From: Gyromitra esculenta
Lineage: Eukaryota; Ascomycota; Pezizomycetes; Pezizales; Discinaceae
Length of the DNA stretch: 64,000 bases
Direction of reading: 5' to 3'
Assembly: GCA_038503075.1 (NCBI GenBank)
Contig: JBCAML010000004.1
Span: 269,149-333,148, forward strand
The notes below the pieces were generated by a model that saw nothing but the letters and a program-made list of their open reading frames with translations, ran no database searches and was not told the DNA's origin. Below are positions 24,301-34,840 of this stretch, one piece after another. Position numbers and translations under genes: made by a program. Numbering within the stretch: the stretch's first letter is position 1; each line of letters starts with the position of its first letter.

Positions 24301-26072
24301 TCGTGTTATACTTGACCAACTGGAAAAAAACAAATATGCCCAACCTTTCGGCGTTGAAGAGGCAGGCTAAACCGGAAGGCTCGAAGGAATCCCTTGTATT
24401 GAATGTTTCGCGGGCTCGGTGCTTCCGTCTTCATAAGATATTAGAATAAGTAATATGCAGAACCTGAACCTCGGTGCTGCTTGAGCTGGGCATGACAGGC
24501 AACAATCTGACTGATGCCTTAGATTTCAGACATCTGAAACCCCTTCGTACACCACGCGTTTCTGGAACCAAATGTATCGAATGAGAGAGGATCAGGCTTG
24601 AATTACGATAATACGATCAGCGACACAAAAAAAAAAAAAAAGTCCCATGGAAACTCCAAAAAATGTCTTGACTACTGTTTCAGATGTACGTCATGACGGG
24701 AACGGCAGCCACACAGACCTTCTGATCGATACTCACTCTATTCACTAGCTCAGATCATTCTGCGGAATCATGGATGCCTTCTTCAGATACGTCACTTTGT
24801 GGCAGCACCCCTTCAGCCACCAGGGTAGATCCGCCATCAATCCGCTTGGCGACACGATGGCTATAAGATGCAGATATCTCATTGGTTAGAATTCGAGGTA
24901 ACTCGTATTCGTACCTAACTAGGGGTTTGGCGGTGGCCACGAAGTAAGATGGCCCGGTTTTTGGCTGAAGAGTCAATGCTGTGGGCGTTGGGAGGATTGG
25001 TCAACCTGTCACGGTGGCTGAACCGAGGGGGCGCATGTGCTTAAGAACAGCAACGTTCCCCGATCGGAAGTTGTTTATGCATAAGGGCTAGCATCGGAGA
25101 TGGCTATTAAACCAATCATGACATTCATCTGGGAGGAGTCGGCTAGATCAATTCTCTGAACTTTGTTAGTCGTGGACTCATGTGGTCTGATACTTTGATT
25201 TCAGCCTGGTACTCTGATTTCGGCAACCTGGGTGTAAGATGCAGTAATGCCCAATCACTTGAGGCGACTGATGTTATTAGAGAATACGTCATTTGGTTTT
25301 TAGTAAGGTAAGTTTGAACTGAGAGAAAGCAATAGCTACTACGTGCGGTATTTACGTGTAATGGGGGCCTAGGTTGACGCTCGGAAGACGCCTGAAGGGT
25401 GCCTTATTGATGATTAAGAATGTGTCTTATGTGTCGTTTATATATAGTATTTTGCTGCTATAACTGACGATATCTGACTTACTTCTATAGCGGCTTTGTC
25501 CAGAGGCTATGCCTATTCACCATGTATGTCATAGTCAATCACTCGGAGGCTTAATCTCAAGACGCTGCTTTAAAGGGTTTGTCTGGGGTACAACAAATAC
25601 GGGTATATCGCGCAAGATAACAGAGCGAAGACCTTGGGTTGGATTTCGGGTGTTAGGAAGTGATATCTCAGTTGGGTATTGGAAGGAAAATAGCATTGTG
25701 CTTGGAATAAGGGACAATTACGAAGCAGTGGTCTAAGATTTAGTCGCGGAAGGTGTAGATATCTCGGCTTCAGGCAAGTATGAAAGAACAGCGGTGCACT
25801 GGGAAGTATACCGAGGGAGCGAGGAGGTGACCTGACTGATTGCGATCGCAGAGGATGCAGTATCTTAGCTATAGCCTTGGACGGCAATGGAGGGATACAA
25901 TAGCAGGGTATATAAGTGCGGTTAGAGGGGTCGAAGATCATCTAGGCAGCCCCATAATGCAGATAAGAGGATTAATTGGTGGGAATGTAATTAAGGAGAT
26001 TGGGAAGCCAATAGTGAAGCTGTGAGTAGACTCGCTTTATCTTGAGGTAGGATCATTGACCCGCCAAGCCCC
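15323..26072. other. Largest gene desert (about 10.7 kb)
   Basis: No gene can be supported in this stretch. The first 0.7 kb is GC-rich with C and A homopolymers and a CTGGCT-type run near 15826-15870; it probably holds the flbA-like leader and promoter. The rest is mixed sequence with many 60-120-codon frames, none resembling a family. It contains TACATGTA palindromes at 19178, 20433, 20525 and 23517, a 24-bp perfect palindrome at 22831, and a tRNA T-arm-like block near 21030-21055 without a matching acceptor stem. No transposase, integrase or reverse transcriptase motif is visible. The final 150-200 bases before ORC4 are its promoter. Confidence 0.45.
22831..22854. repeat. 24-bp perfect palindrome
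   Basis: GATATCGAATTC is followed directly by its reverse complement GAATTCGATATC with no spacer, giving a perfect 24-bp palindrome that also holds two EcoRI and two EcoRV sites. No gene is nearby on either side. Confidence 0.8.
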
Positions 26073-26083
26073 AACCCTAACCC
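26073..26083 (+). promoter_or_regulatory. Telobox-like motif in the ORC4 promoter
   Basis: AACCCTAACCC lies about 120 bases before the ORC4 ATG. Such TTAGGG-type motifs in ascomycete promoters are known binding sites for Tbf1-like proteins. The motif is seen; its use here is inferred. Confidence 0.35.
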
Positions 26084-26204
26084 ACGACCAGCCATCCGTC
26101 AACGCGACCCGCAGCTTCCATCACCTCAGATCTAGTTCCGCTCCCAACCTCACCTCCTCCAGCCTCCCCCGCCAATATCCCCCACCCCCACCTACAGCTC
26201 CACA

Positions 26205-28850
26205 ATGCCCCCTAAACGCAAGACTCCGCTCTCCGAGAAGGCTCCCTCCTCTAAACGGGTCCGCATCGCCTCTCCTACATCTCCGACGCGTCCGCTTCAT
26301 AGTCCTGAAATTCAGGACACTATCGCGGTCTCTACACTACCGACAGATGTCGTAGTACCGGTAAAGCGTGGCCCTGGAAGACCAAGGAAGAACCCTCTAG
26401 CACCTGTCACGCCAAAGGCCGGTAGTAGGGGCTCGAGGAAGGTCTCCACCGCCCCAACACCAACCCCAAGGAAAGGAAGGTCTACACAAAAGAAGCTGCA
26501 GGAACTCGATATAACATCTGAAGATGCCGAAGGGGAGGAAGAAACAGATCTGCTACTGCCAGCTGCAGTAGCGGACACAGAGATAGGCATAGGAAGTAAA
26601 GATGTATTCTCACCACCCGCGGACTCTTCCGATGATCTCACTACCTCCGTCCCCTCATCACGCGTCAACCCGACTCCCCGTCGCCGCGCAATCCGTAAGC
26701 CGCGCATCACCTATAAATCGCGTCGCCTATCTCTCCTCTCCCGTGATGACCCGGCGTCTTCAGGTTCTGAGGCGGACCCGATTTCTGTCACGAGGTCATC
26801 GCCTATTATCGCTTCAAAAAAAAGTGTTCCTCCTCCCACCACACCCGCTACGACAATTAAGCCCCGTGGCCGTCCCCCGAGAGCGCGCAAGAAGAGTGCG
26901 CCCGAGGCGCCGGAGAGCGTGAACATAGCGCCCGTGGCGGTGATGGAGGTGACGCCGAGTGCCGTGACGAGGGGGAAGGGAAGGTTAAGTTACGGGAGCC
27001 TGCATGAAACGGATGCAGAGGGAGAGGATGACGACATGATGGAAGAGGACATAATTACCAGGGACGGGACCATTGCTGCTATTCTGCCAGTAGCACCGGC
27101 ACCGAGAGATGCATATAAGGAGCGGGCGAATAGACGGAGGAGTCTGCCGACCCCGGTAAAGAAGCCCGTGCTTCTAGATGGGATGGTAGATCCGTTTGCG
27201 GTGCCAGAGGGCGATACCATTGAGCAGAATGGGACGGTGATGGAGCAGCAAGAATTCCCGACAAAGGTATTGAAGGCGCTGAAAAAGCGCATCATGGGAA
27301 AACTGACGGGGCGCAAACCGTGTAAGCTTGTTGGTGTTGCGGAGGAGGAGATGCATGTGAGAAATCTGCTGGAGCAGACAGTGACTGCAGGGGAGGGAAA
27401 TAGTATGCTTGTTACCGGTGCAAGGGGAAGCGGGAAGACTACGGTTTGTTCCCTTTCTGTACTGAATATTTTCTCACCAGATTTGGGGAGTTTCTGCTTG
27501 GTTGGTTCTTGAGGGCTCGGAATTTGCCTTCTGTTGATTTCACTGGGGGATAAAAATTGGGCTTGGGCTCTCAGAAATTGACCAAGCGTGAATCCCTCTG
27601 CAGCCTTGGGTTAACCGTTGCGGTTGAAGATTACTGACGGTATACTATAGCTTGTGGAAACCGCAATTTCGGACCTCCGAGAAGAACATGGGTCTGAGTT
27701 TCTGGTGGTGCGATTGAACGGTTTCTTGCAGACCGATGATCGCATTGCCCTCCGCGAGATTTGGCGCCAACTTGGCGTTGAAATGGAGTTGGATGAGAAA
27801 GACCAACCCAAAACAAATTTCGCAGATACGCTTTCGTCTATTCTTGCGATCCTGTCGCATCCAGATGAACTTAAAGCTCCCGAAGATGACGATGTTGGCC
27901 CCAGCAACAATACGACAGCCCTTTCTGTCATCTTCCTACTCGAGGAATTCGACCTGTTCGCGAGGCATCCCAGACAAACACTCTTGTACAATCTCTTTGA
28001 CATTGCCCAATCGCGCAAGGCGCCAATCGCGGTTATCGGCACTACCACTCGAATCGATGTCACAGAAACCCTCGAGAAGCGAGTTAAGAGCCGATTCTCA
28101 CATCGTACTGTGCACCTCCGGAACCCAGCCACCCTTGGGTCTTTCTGGGCTGTATGTAAGGAAGGGTTAGGCATCGACATGGATGCCCTCGACGCTGACA
28201 TTACTGTGCCAGAAGAGGAGCGAAGTTGTTGTGAGGCTTGGAACGCACATATCGAGAGACTATACAAAGACGACAAATCTTTCCAGCGTGTCCTGAAACG
28301 AGTGTTTGCGCAGAGCAAGGACGTTAAGTCTTTCTTTAATGCTTGCATTCTGCCCGTTACTACACTTGCAACTTCTACTAGCTTTCCGGTAGGTGCGGAC
28401 TTTGTTGCTGCTGCTACGTCGCTTGCGGAGCCGGATTCCATCTTGTCGATTCTTGATGGCCTTACGGACTTGGAGTTAACACTCCTCATTGCCGCTGCGA
28501 GGCTGGATATAGTCTCGGATACGGATACCTGCAACTTTAGCATGGCATACGATGAGTATGTTAGGCTGACATCCTCACTCAAGGTGCAGAGTTCCGTGGG
28601 GGGTGTGACCGCAGGGCGGCTATGGGGGAAGGAGGTAGCGTTGGGGGCATGGGAGCGATTGGGAGAATATGGAGTACTTACACCTGCGATCCTGGGGGTA
28701 GCGGGAGGGCATGGGAGGCAGAACGGGATGGGAAGGGAGGGGAGGATGTGGCGTGTTGAGGTTGGATTAGTGGAGATTGGGAGATGTTTGGGAGAGGGGG
28801 TTGCAGGGCAGGGCAGGGCAGGACTGGGGAAATGGTGTCGGGAGGTGTGA
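26205..28850 (+). CDS. ORC4: Origin recognition complex subunit 4 with N-terminal AT-hooks (one intron)
   Basis: Exons 26205-27443 and 27651-28850 are joined across a 207-nt intron (GTTTGT donor, CTGAC branch, TAG acceptor, phase 0), giving 812 residues. Orc4 is an AAA+ subunit of ORC, which marks replication origins and loads MCM with Cdc6 and Cdt1 in the nucleus. Walker A (GARGSGKT, 405-412) sits at the end of exon 1; Walker B (VIFLLEEFD, about 506-513), sensor 1 (VIGTTTRID) and RVKSRFSHR (about 557-565) are in exon 2. PRQTLLYNLFDIAQSRKAPI is typical of Orc4. The ~370-residue N-terminal extension is disordered, Pro/Ser-rich and basic. It has two AT-hook motifs: KRGPGRPRK (about 54-62) and KPRGRPPRARKK (about 219-230), plus an acidic patch near 270-285. 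Splicing is required to join P-loop and core. The ATG at 26205 is the first in a good context. Confidence 0.94.
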
Positions 28851-29751
28851 GATGCCCTTCTTAAATTGGGGCTGATTCTGTTTTGGGAGAGGAAAAAATT
28901 GCTGTTATACCACCTATTATTTTTGGCCTTGCTTCAAGCCCTTTATTTTTACCTCATGATATCAGCGTTTCTCATGGCATGGATGTAATGTTATAATACA
29001 AATTTAATAGAGAGAATCAGAGTACGTGTAGCTTTTACTTGAATAATTTCTGCCTTAAAGGCTGTTGCCATAGTACTCGTAAAATTTGTATGCCGTTTCT
29101 ATTCATGAAATGTCACTCGAAAAGTACAGCTGTGTGTATGTGGTTATTTATTTTATCACTAGGCACGCTGTGTAGTTATTGACAGCGGATAGACTTAACC
29201 ATGTAAGGGTTATAGGCCGAGTTTATGAATCCTCTGAAAGTTCTTTCAAGGGTAGAGATTGGCTGTTATACTTTCTGATGGATTCATCCTCTTATGTTCC
29301 CTATACTCTCGAATTCTCATAAATACATTGAAACCCGTATCCCAATTACTAAACGACCTTGTGTCAATAGTAAAGATATATTGAACATCGATCACATCTA
29401 TTATAGCCTTATAATTATATTTCTAGGTTGTGATTACAGGTCGATTAAATGGACACTGAATTGAGAATTTTTTTATTTAGGGGCCCGTGCACCCCCACCA
29501 TAAGTGCTCGTATTCTCACCACCTTAACCACCCCTCTCCATCATCTCCAACAAGCATAATATCCATCAACTTCATCGTCAGGGATAGAGGGGTAATTATT
29601 CAATACCAGCCGTTCATCAACGTTAAAATACCGCAGCAATCAATATAATATTCACAAAGCAAGATTCAAATACACAGATATATTCATTTTATAAGAAATG
29701 TGACTTCACCGTCATTCTAGGGAAGTAGGGAAAAAAAATTTCCGTCAGAAA
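28851..29751. other. ORC4 3' flank, AT-rich
   Basis: About 0.9 kb of AT-rich DNA downstream of ORC4. I see no gene or RNA. It probably contains the ORC4 polyadenylation region and then unassigned sequence. Confidence 0.4.
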
Positions 29752-30392
29752 ACTTGGTCCATCATCGAAGTAGTGTTCTTTCCTAGCCATGAGGATATGT
29801 TGCTAATGTGGATATGGTCCAGTATTTGGATTACGATCCGCTCCATGTGTCTAAAGTTTACGAGCATACTTGGTCCATCTCGATAGTATTTTTTCCTAGT
29901 TTTCTGGATATGTTGCTAATATGAATGTGATCTAGCATCTGGATTACCACCAGACCATGTATCTAAAGTTTACTAGCATACTTGGTCTACCTTAGTAGTA
30001 TTTTTTCCATGCAGCGCCTCCCTCCGCCGAGGAGGGGGGGAGGAAATATTTAACGCTTGGCAGAGATGATTCAGGGTCTTATCATCACGGGGGTGATCCG
30101 GAAAAATATTATCACCAATTCGTACGAATTGTAAGGAGGAGGAAATATTTAACACGCGACGGAGGCGATTCGAAACCTCATTCTGGGTAGAGAAGCAAAG
30201 ATATATGAGCATATTTGGCTAAATCGAGGCAATCTCTTTCTTGGAAATCTAGATATTTTGCTAATGTGACTCCGGTCTAGCATTTGGTTCAACAACACGC
30301 TGCTCCTGCATTCCATGCAATGCCCTCCTCCATTGACGACGAGGAGGAAATATTTAATATACAGCGCGGCGAAGACGATTCAGAATGTCATT
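29752..30392. repeat. Composite tandem-repeat cluster with two interleaved units
   Basis: Unit A (about 115 bases; starts ACTTGGTC, contains GGATATGTTGCTAAT and TCTAAAGTTTAC) occurs at 29752 and 29868, partly at 29980, and as a diverged copy at about 30212-30300. Unit B (about 50 bases; GGAGGAAATATTTAA followed by a GCGATTC-like block) occurs at about 30028-30080, 30132-30182 and 30338-30392. Between two B units lies the 16-bp palindrome CAATTCGTACGAATTG (30116-30131). The order A-A-A'-B-B-A-B suggests duplication of a composite block. The plus-strand frame at 30315-30620 falls partly in this repeat and is not credible as a gene. Confidence 0.75.
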
Positions 30393-31951
30393 CAAACTTT
30401 GTACGGGATGATCCCATTCAATGAAATAGAAAGTGTTGGAGGTATACCTTATTTAGTGTTCACATATCCAATGCTTACAAGGTATGTTTCACTGAGGCTG
30501 CAGCTGTGCGAATGTGAGCTGCTGCTGACAAAGTTGGGTCTTTTTTCTATTCAGATATATTTATCCCCGATCTACAAACGCAAAGGTAGAGAAGCGGCAT
30601 TGCTACACGATCCTGGTTGATAAGTTTCTATTTGGGTAAGAGTTCGGTCGAAACTGCTGCAAAGCAAAGAATAAATTGAAAAACACGAGATGTTTAGAGC
30701 AGAGTATTTCTGATACATTATCACTGCCATAGTAAGTGTGGCCAAAACGATTCCGTTTACTTGTATATTGTTAATTTGGATTTAGCAGTGACTGTAATTT
30801 ATTTAACTTACCGAATAACGACGCCTATCCGCGACCCAGATTCAAAGATCGATGTTGCAAATAATTAAAGATATTAAATAGAATAAGGGAGTAGTGTTAG
30901 GAGTTAAATTATTGAAGGAATTCGGAAGGAAAAAAAAGTGTCGAGAGGCGAGAGGGAAGGATTGGGATTTGGAGAGAGATTGAAACATTCTGGAACGATA
31001 GCCAATGGGACCGCCTTTCCGAAGGTACACGTTGGGGAAGGTAAAATGGAGAAAGGGTATTAGGATAGAGAATGGGAAGCTTTATTTATTAAATTTTTAT
31101 GTGTTTTACGTCTATTTTAATTTTTAAAGAGCTCCATAGTCTGCGGGTTGAATGTGTCAAAAATATTGAAATGGTAAATAAATGTTGGAGTTAGGATCGG
31201 TTATCTGACTAACTACATCTGATACTACGTGTATAATGGAGCCTGTGTGACGAGTCGTTTACCTCTAATCGAGTTTTCTATGGCTGACGGAAATTTCGGG
31301 TGTAATAAACTACATGCACTTCGCTTCTGTAATCCATTTTTTGGGGTTGCGGGAATCTCAGTGGTATATTGTCTTGTAATAGGACAATAACTGTAAAGCT
31401 CACGAGTAGGTCTGGCAGATTCTCAATTACTATCTCTGGATCGTCCTCTACATCGATCATCTCGGACCTTACGCGGTTCGAGTTTGTCACCTCTAGTAAC
31501 TTATCACCGATTGATGCTTACGGTCCGGCGGCGTTCCAAAGCAACCCATTTCCTTTGGCGGTTTTTGGAAATAATAGGTCATGGGAAATTAAACTTTTAT
31601 ATAGCTTGAGACTCGGACAGCAGAGCGGTGCTAGATGTAGTCACGCCATGTGGCGGGCTGCACCAGCTCCTGCGGAAACTAGCACTCGCCAATGGTATGG
31701 TATTGGAGGAGCGAATAGGTCCGTACCGCTACAAGTATCCCCAACTTGTATGTCTTAAGTTGGGGAATTGGTGAGATTCACTAAACATGGCTGAGAGACC
31801 AGTAGTTGCTAGGGTTAGGGTGGGTAGGGTGATCTTCCAAGGACTGAGAGCCTCGGTATCTCGGTAGCTTTATTATCCCAGTAACTCCAGCTTCGACGAC
31901 AGCAAAGCTTGTACAATCTTGGGCTTAAGCATTTTCGATCCCTAATCTGCC
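30393..31951. other. Intergenic region between the repeat cluster and the thioesterase gene
   Basis: About 1.6 kb, AT-rich to about 31300 and more mixed afterwards. A plus-strand frame at 31369-31758 (Ser/Thr-rich) and an opposite-strand frame at 31278-31490 show no family resemblance, and I do not call them. A telobox-like motif lies at 31810-31820. Confidence 0.4.
31810..31820 (-). promoter_or_regulatory. Telobox-like motif upstream of the thioesterase gene
   Basis: TAGGGTTAGGG lies about 130 bases before the start at 31952, and GGGTAGGG follows directly. It is the same type of motif as upstream of ORC4 and ALG10. Confidence 0.35.
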
Positions 31952-32699
31952 ATGTCTTCCGATGGCTCCTCTAGAGTGGCTGGGGCGGAAGGTGTTGACC
32001 TCTCACCAAATCTTACTGCCGGCGAACGTATCCAATCCTTCTTTGATGATTACTTTGGCAGGCCAGACTATCAGGTAGTTCTCTTGCAACCGATCACGAG
32101 CGCGATCACCACTGACTTCGAAGCATGGATAGGGATTTGATAAAGATATAATTACGAATGATTTGAAACTGCTTTCGGCGACCTCTGGGGAAACTGTCTT
32201 CGAGTTGATCGTGAAGGAGAAACACGCTGGTACCGCTGGCGTCTTTCATGTTGGTGCTGCGGCGCTCATGTTTGATATATGTACCAGTACCGCGCTGATT
32301 CCAGACGCGCGCCTAGACTGGCGGTATCTGTGAGTGTTGAGTGTTTTTCTTTTACAAGGTGCTGCCTTTTTCGGGATGTGTGGGGAGAGCGGACCAGCCT
32401 CCGTTATTTGAACATGGATCACAAATCAGAGCTTTCGGATGCCTCGCTCGTGCTCAAATTAGTTTGAAAGCAAAGCTGATGGGCATCCCTATAACAGCGG
32501 TGTAACTCGAAATCTTAATGTGACCTATATTCGCCCTGCCCCCATAGGCACTACACTCGTCATTACATCGACAGTTGTTCATGTTGGGAAACAGCTAGCG
32601 ACTATCAGAGGGACTGCAGCGCGCAAGGAAGACGGGAAGCTTGTTTGCACTGCGGAGCACCTGAAATTTAATTTCAAGCCAGTATGGGAGAAACTGTAA
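31952..32699 (+). CDS. Hotdog-fold thioesterase-like protein (three exons)
   Basis: Three short exons, 31952-32074, 32133-32329 and 32498-32699, join to 173 residues. Intron 1 is 58 nt (GTAGTT donor, CTGAC branch, TAG acceptor, phase 0); intron 2 is 168 nt (GTGAGT donor, CAG acceptor, phase 2). The product follows the PaaI/ACOT13 pattern: LKLLSATSGETVFELIVKEK (about 52-71), the helix segment FHVGAAALMFDICTSTAL, then GVTRNLNVTYIRPAPIGTTL and GKQLATIRGTAARKEDGKLV near the end. Relatives hydrolyse acyl-CoA esters. The oddity is the active site: the usual His-Gly-Gly reads His-Val-Gly, and the conserved Asn six residues before that His is Gly here, so activity may be reduced or altered; the downstream Asp is kept. 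A solo LTR starts 85 bases after the stop. Exon borders rest on protein continuity and splice signals and fit well. Confidence 0.85.
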
Positions 32700-32784
32700 A
32701 GTTTGAAGTATTTAGTGTCTGTAGGAACAGGAGAGATGGCATGTGTGGTCATGGTGGATCACTCGAAAATTGCTGCCGTGATTG

Positions 32785-33057
32785 TGTTGATTAGAATGAA
32801 TATATATTGTATATGCGATGCGTAGACCAGCTGCAGTAAGGAAGATAAGAGAAAAGAGAACCAAAGAACGGGCATAGGGCTCCTATATATATGATCCTCA
32901 TAGAGCCATATAAACCGGTTTATAGCGGGTTCTTTGGGCGCCGAATAGATCGGTCCGAACAACCCCTATAGTGGCTAAGACTTCTAGCCGAACCGAACCG
33001 GTATCCCGTCGGATGACGTGAACCCTAGGAAGCCTATAGATATATGATTATCTAACA
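32785..33057. mobile_element. Solo LTR, 273 bp, with 5-bp target-site duplication
   Basis: The element begins TGTTGATTAG and ends ATTATCTAACA, giving the TGTT...AACA ends expected of an LTR. It is flanked by perfect GATTG direct repeats at 32780-32784 and 33058-33062. It contains TATA-rich DNA and a 16-bp perfect palindrome, TATAAACCGGTTTATA, at 32909-32924. The last ~115 bases resemble positions 1-125. No polymerase or gag coding sequence adjoins it, so it is most simply a solo LTR left after recombination between two LTRs. Whether the family is Gypsy or Copia cannot be told from the LTR alone. Confidence 0.82.
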
Positions 33058-33062
33058 GATTG

Positions 33063-34000
33063 TTAGCGTTTGAAAGCGAATAGGAATAAATGACTGATAG
33101 GTTTATCCAATAAATCTAGCTAGAGTTGACGTTGCAAGGTTTTTTTTTTCGTTTCAATCGTTTAGCTATTTGGTTCTAGGGACAAGAATCCTGCATGAAG
33201 CAGGAATTTATGGCGCGAAGGAGGCAATGTTTGACATCGCGAGATACGAGGAGTATTCTAGGTATCCTTGAGTTCTTCTTTATTGTTAGCTGTACTATCT
33301 CCCAATCGTTTTTGGTTTGAATCTTTATCGTCTGGAAATACCCCTTTTTGATGTTGGAGTTTTTTATGAGTCTATGGCTCACTTTTGAGATCGAGAGGGG
33401 CAGAAGAATTAAATCTGTGATTAGTTTGTGATTTATGTTTGAATACGGAGTTTTTGGAAGTATCAGAGTGTCGTGACTAAAAGCGTACTATTAGTTTTCA
33501 AGGATTCTGAATCAAGGAAAGGACAATTCGATATAAATAGTAGAGAGAATATAAAAGAGGGTTAACAGTTGCTTTTGAATGCCAGTAATTAAATCTTCGC
33601 TGCGTTCTGTGAAATGTCACACCACCCTAAAATAACTAAGTTAGCAACAGCGATAAAAATATGTCGGTTGTTGCATATAGCCAAACACCGGATAAGGACT
33701 GTGTTTCTGAATCGTAACTGCAGTCGATGGATTTCTTGAATCTGGCAGAGTACCGTTTACTATCCCATTCAGTGGGTCTGTGACTGCAGCTGGTGAGGGG
33801 GCTCCGACTCCGATGAATTATTTTGGTGCTAATGTATTCGGCTTATTCTCATCCCCTACTGCCAGGGCTGCTGGTACGCAGAAAGGTGCGTGAGAGGGAC
33901 TGAGTACGAGTCTGAGGTGCTTGTGGATATGCGAAGTTGATTTGAATAGGAGTTGGTCGACCTGTTTCACGTGTACGAGGGAAGAACCGGTCTGATGGAT
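33063..34000. other. AT-rich intergenic region right of the solo LTR
   Basis: About 0.9 kb without a supported gene. Minus-strand frames at 33176-33382 and 33818-34043 have no recognisable similarity. Confidence 0.4.
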
Positions 34001-34256
34001 GTCCAAATGGAGTGCTAATCGATGGGAGTTTGGTTAATGACATTAGAGGAAGGGAAGGAAAGGGACTTAAATGAAGGAGAAACTTAGCGATGAATGTCTA
34101 AATGGAATGCCTACCGATGAGAGTTCGATCAATGACACTAGAGGAAGGGAAGGGACGGGTGTCTAAATAGGAGTGCCTATCGATGGAAGTTTGGTCAATG
34201 ATGATAGAGGAAGGGAAGAAGAAGGACTCAAATAAAGGAGAAGCTTAACGATAATG
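34001..34256. repeat. Three diverged tandem copies, 65-95 bp
   Basis: Copies begin at 34001, 34096 and 34161 with GTCYAAAT, followed by a TGCTAATCGATG- or TGCCTAYCGATG-like block, then AGTTYGRTYAATGA and AGAGGAAGGGAA. The first and third copies share an extra tail (AAGGACTYAAATRAAGGAGAARCTTARCGAT) that the middle copy lacks. The differences are largely transitions. No coding potential is evident. Confidence 0.75.
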
Positions 34257-34465
34257 GTAATTGAATAAATACTGGTATAGTTTTTTTGGTGGAGAGAGAG
34301 TTTTGTCTCAAAGCAACGGAATGGCGATTTTAGACGATGTAGATGTTAATATTAGGGCCTGGGTTAAGAATGATTAGCGTATGGGAAGAAGAGAGGAAGT
34401 AACGGGAGGGGGTAAATACAGAAGATTTTGGTGGTTAGCGAAATAGATAGGTCTAGGATATCGAG

Positions 34466-34840
34466 GAGGCCTGGATACAATAGGGTTAGTAGAGGAAATA
34501 GAAGAGATCGTGGAAAAGAGATATAGGAAGTTGTAATGGTCAGTGGATGACAGGCGAGGCATGTTGAGGAAGCCTGGATAAAATGTAGTTAGTAGAGGAA
34601 ATAGAAGAGATTGTGGAAAGAGATGTAGAAAGTTGTAATGGTAGCGTATGGATGGCAGGCGAGGCATACTGAGGAGACCTGGATAAAATGTAGTTAGTAG
34701 AGGAAAGAGGAGAGATTGTGGAAAAGAGGTATAGAAAGTTGTAATGCAGCGTATGGATGGGAGGCGAGGCATATCAAGGAGACCTGGATAAAATGTAGTT
34801 GGTAGAGGAAAGAGAAGAAAGAGAGGAGAGAATAGACAAG
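34466..34840. repeat. 105-bp minisatellite, about 3.5 copies
   Basis: Units start at 34466, 34569, 34674 and 34779, so the spacings are 103, 105 and 105 bases; the last copy is partial. Each unit holds CCTGGATAMAATRKRGTTRGTAG, then AAGTTGTAATG and GGCGAGGCAT. Because the period is close to a multiple of three, the minus strand stays open for 156 codons (34374-34844), translating into Phe/Leu/Pro/Ser repeats such as PLLTTFYPGLLSMPRLPS. I regard that as a by-product of the repeat and not a gene. Confidence 0.8.

Noticed and set aside
32279..32467. 62-codon frame over the second intron of the thioesterase gene
   Set aside because: It is out of frame with the conserved exons; most of it lies in the intron.
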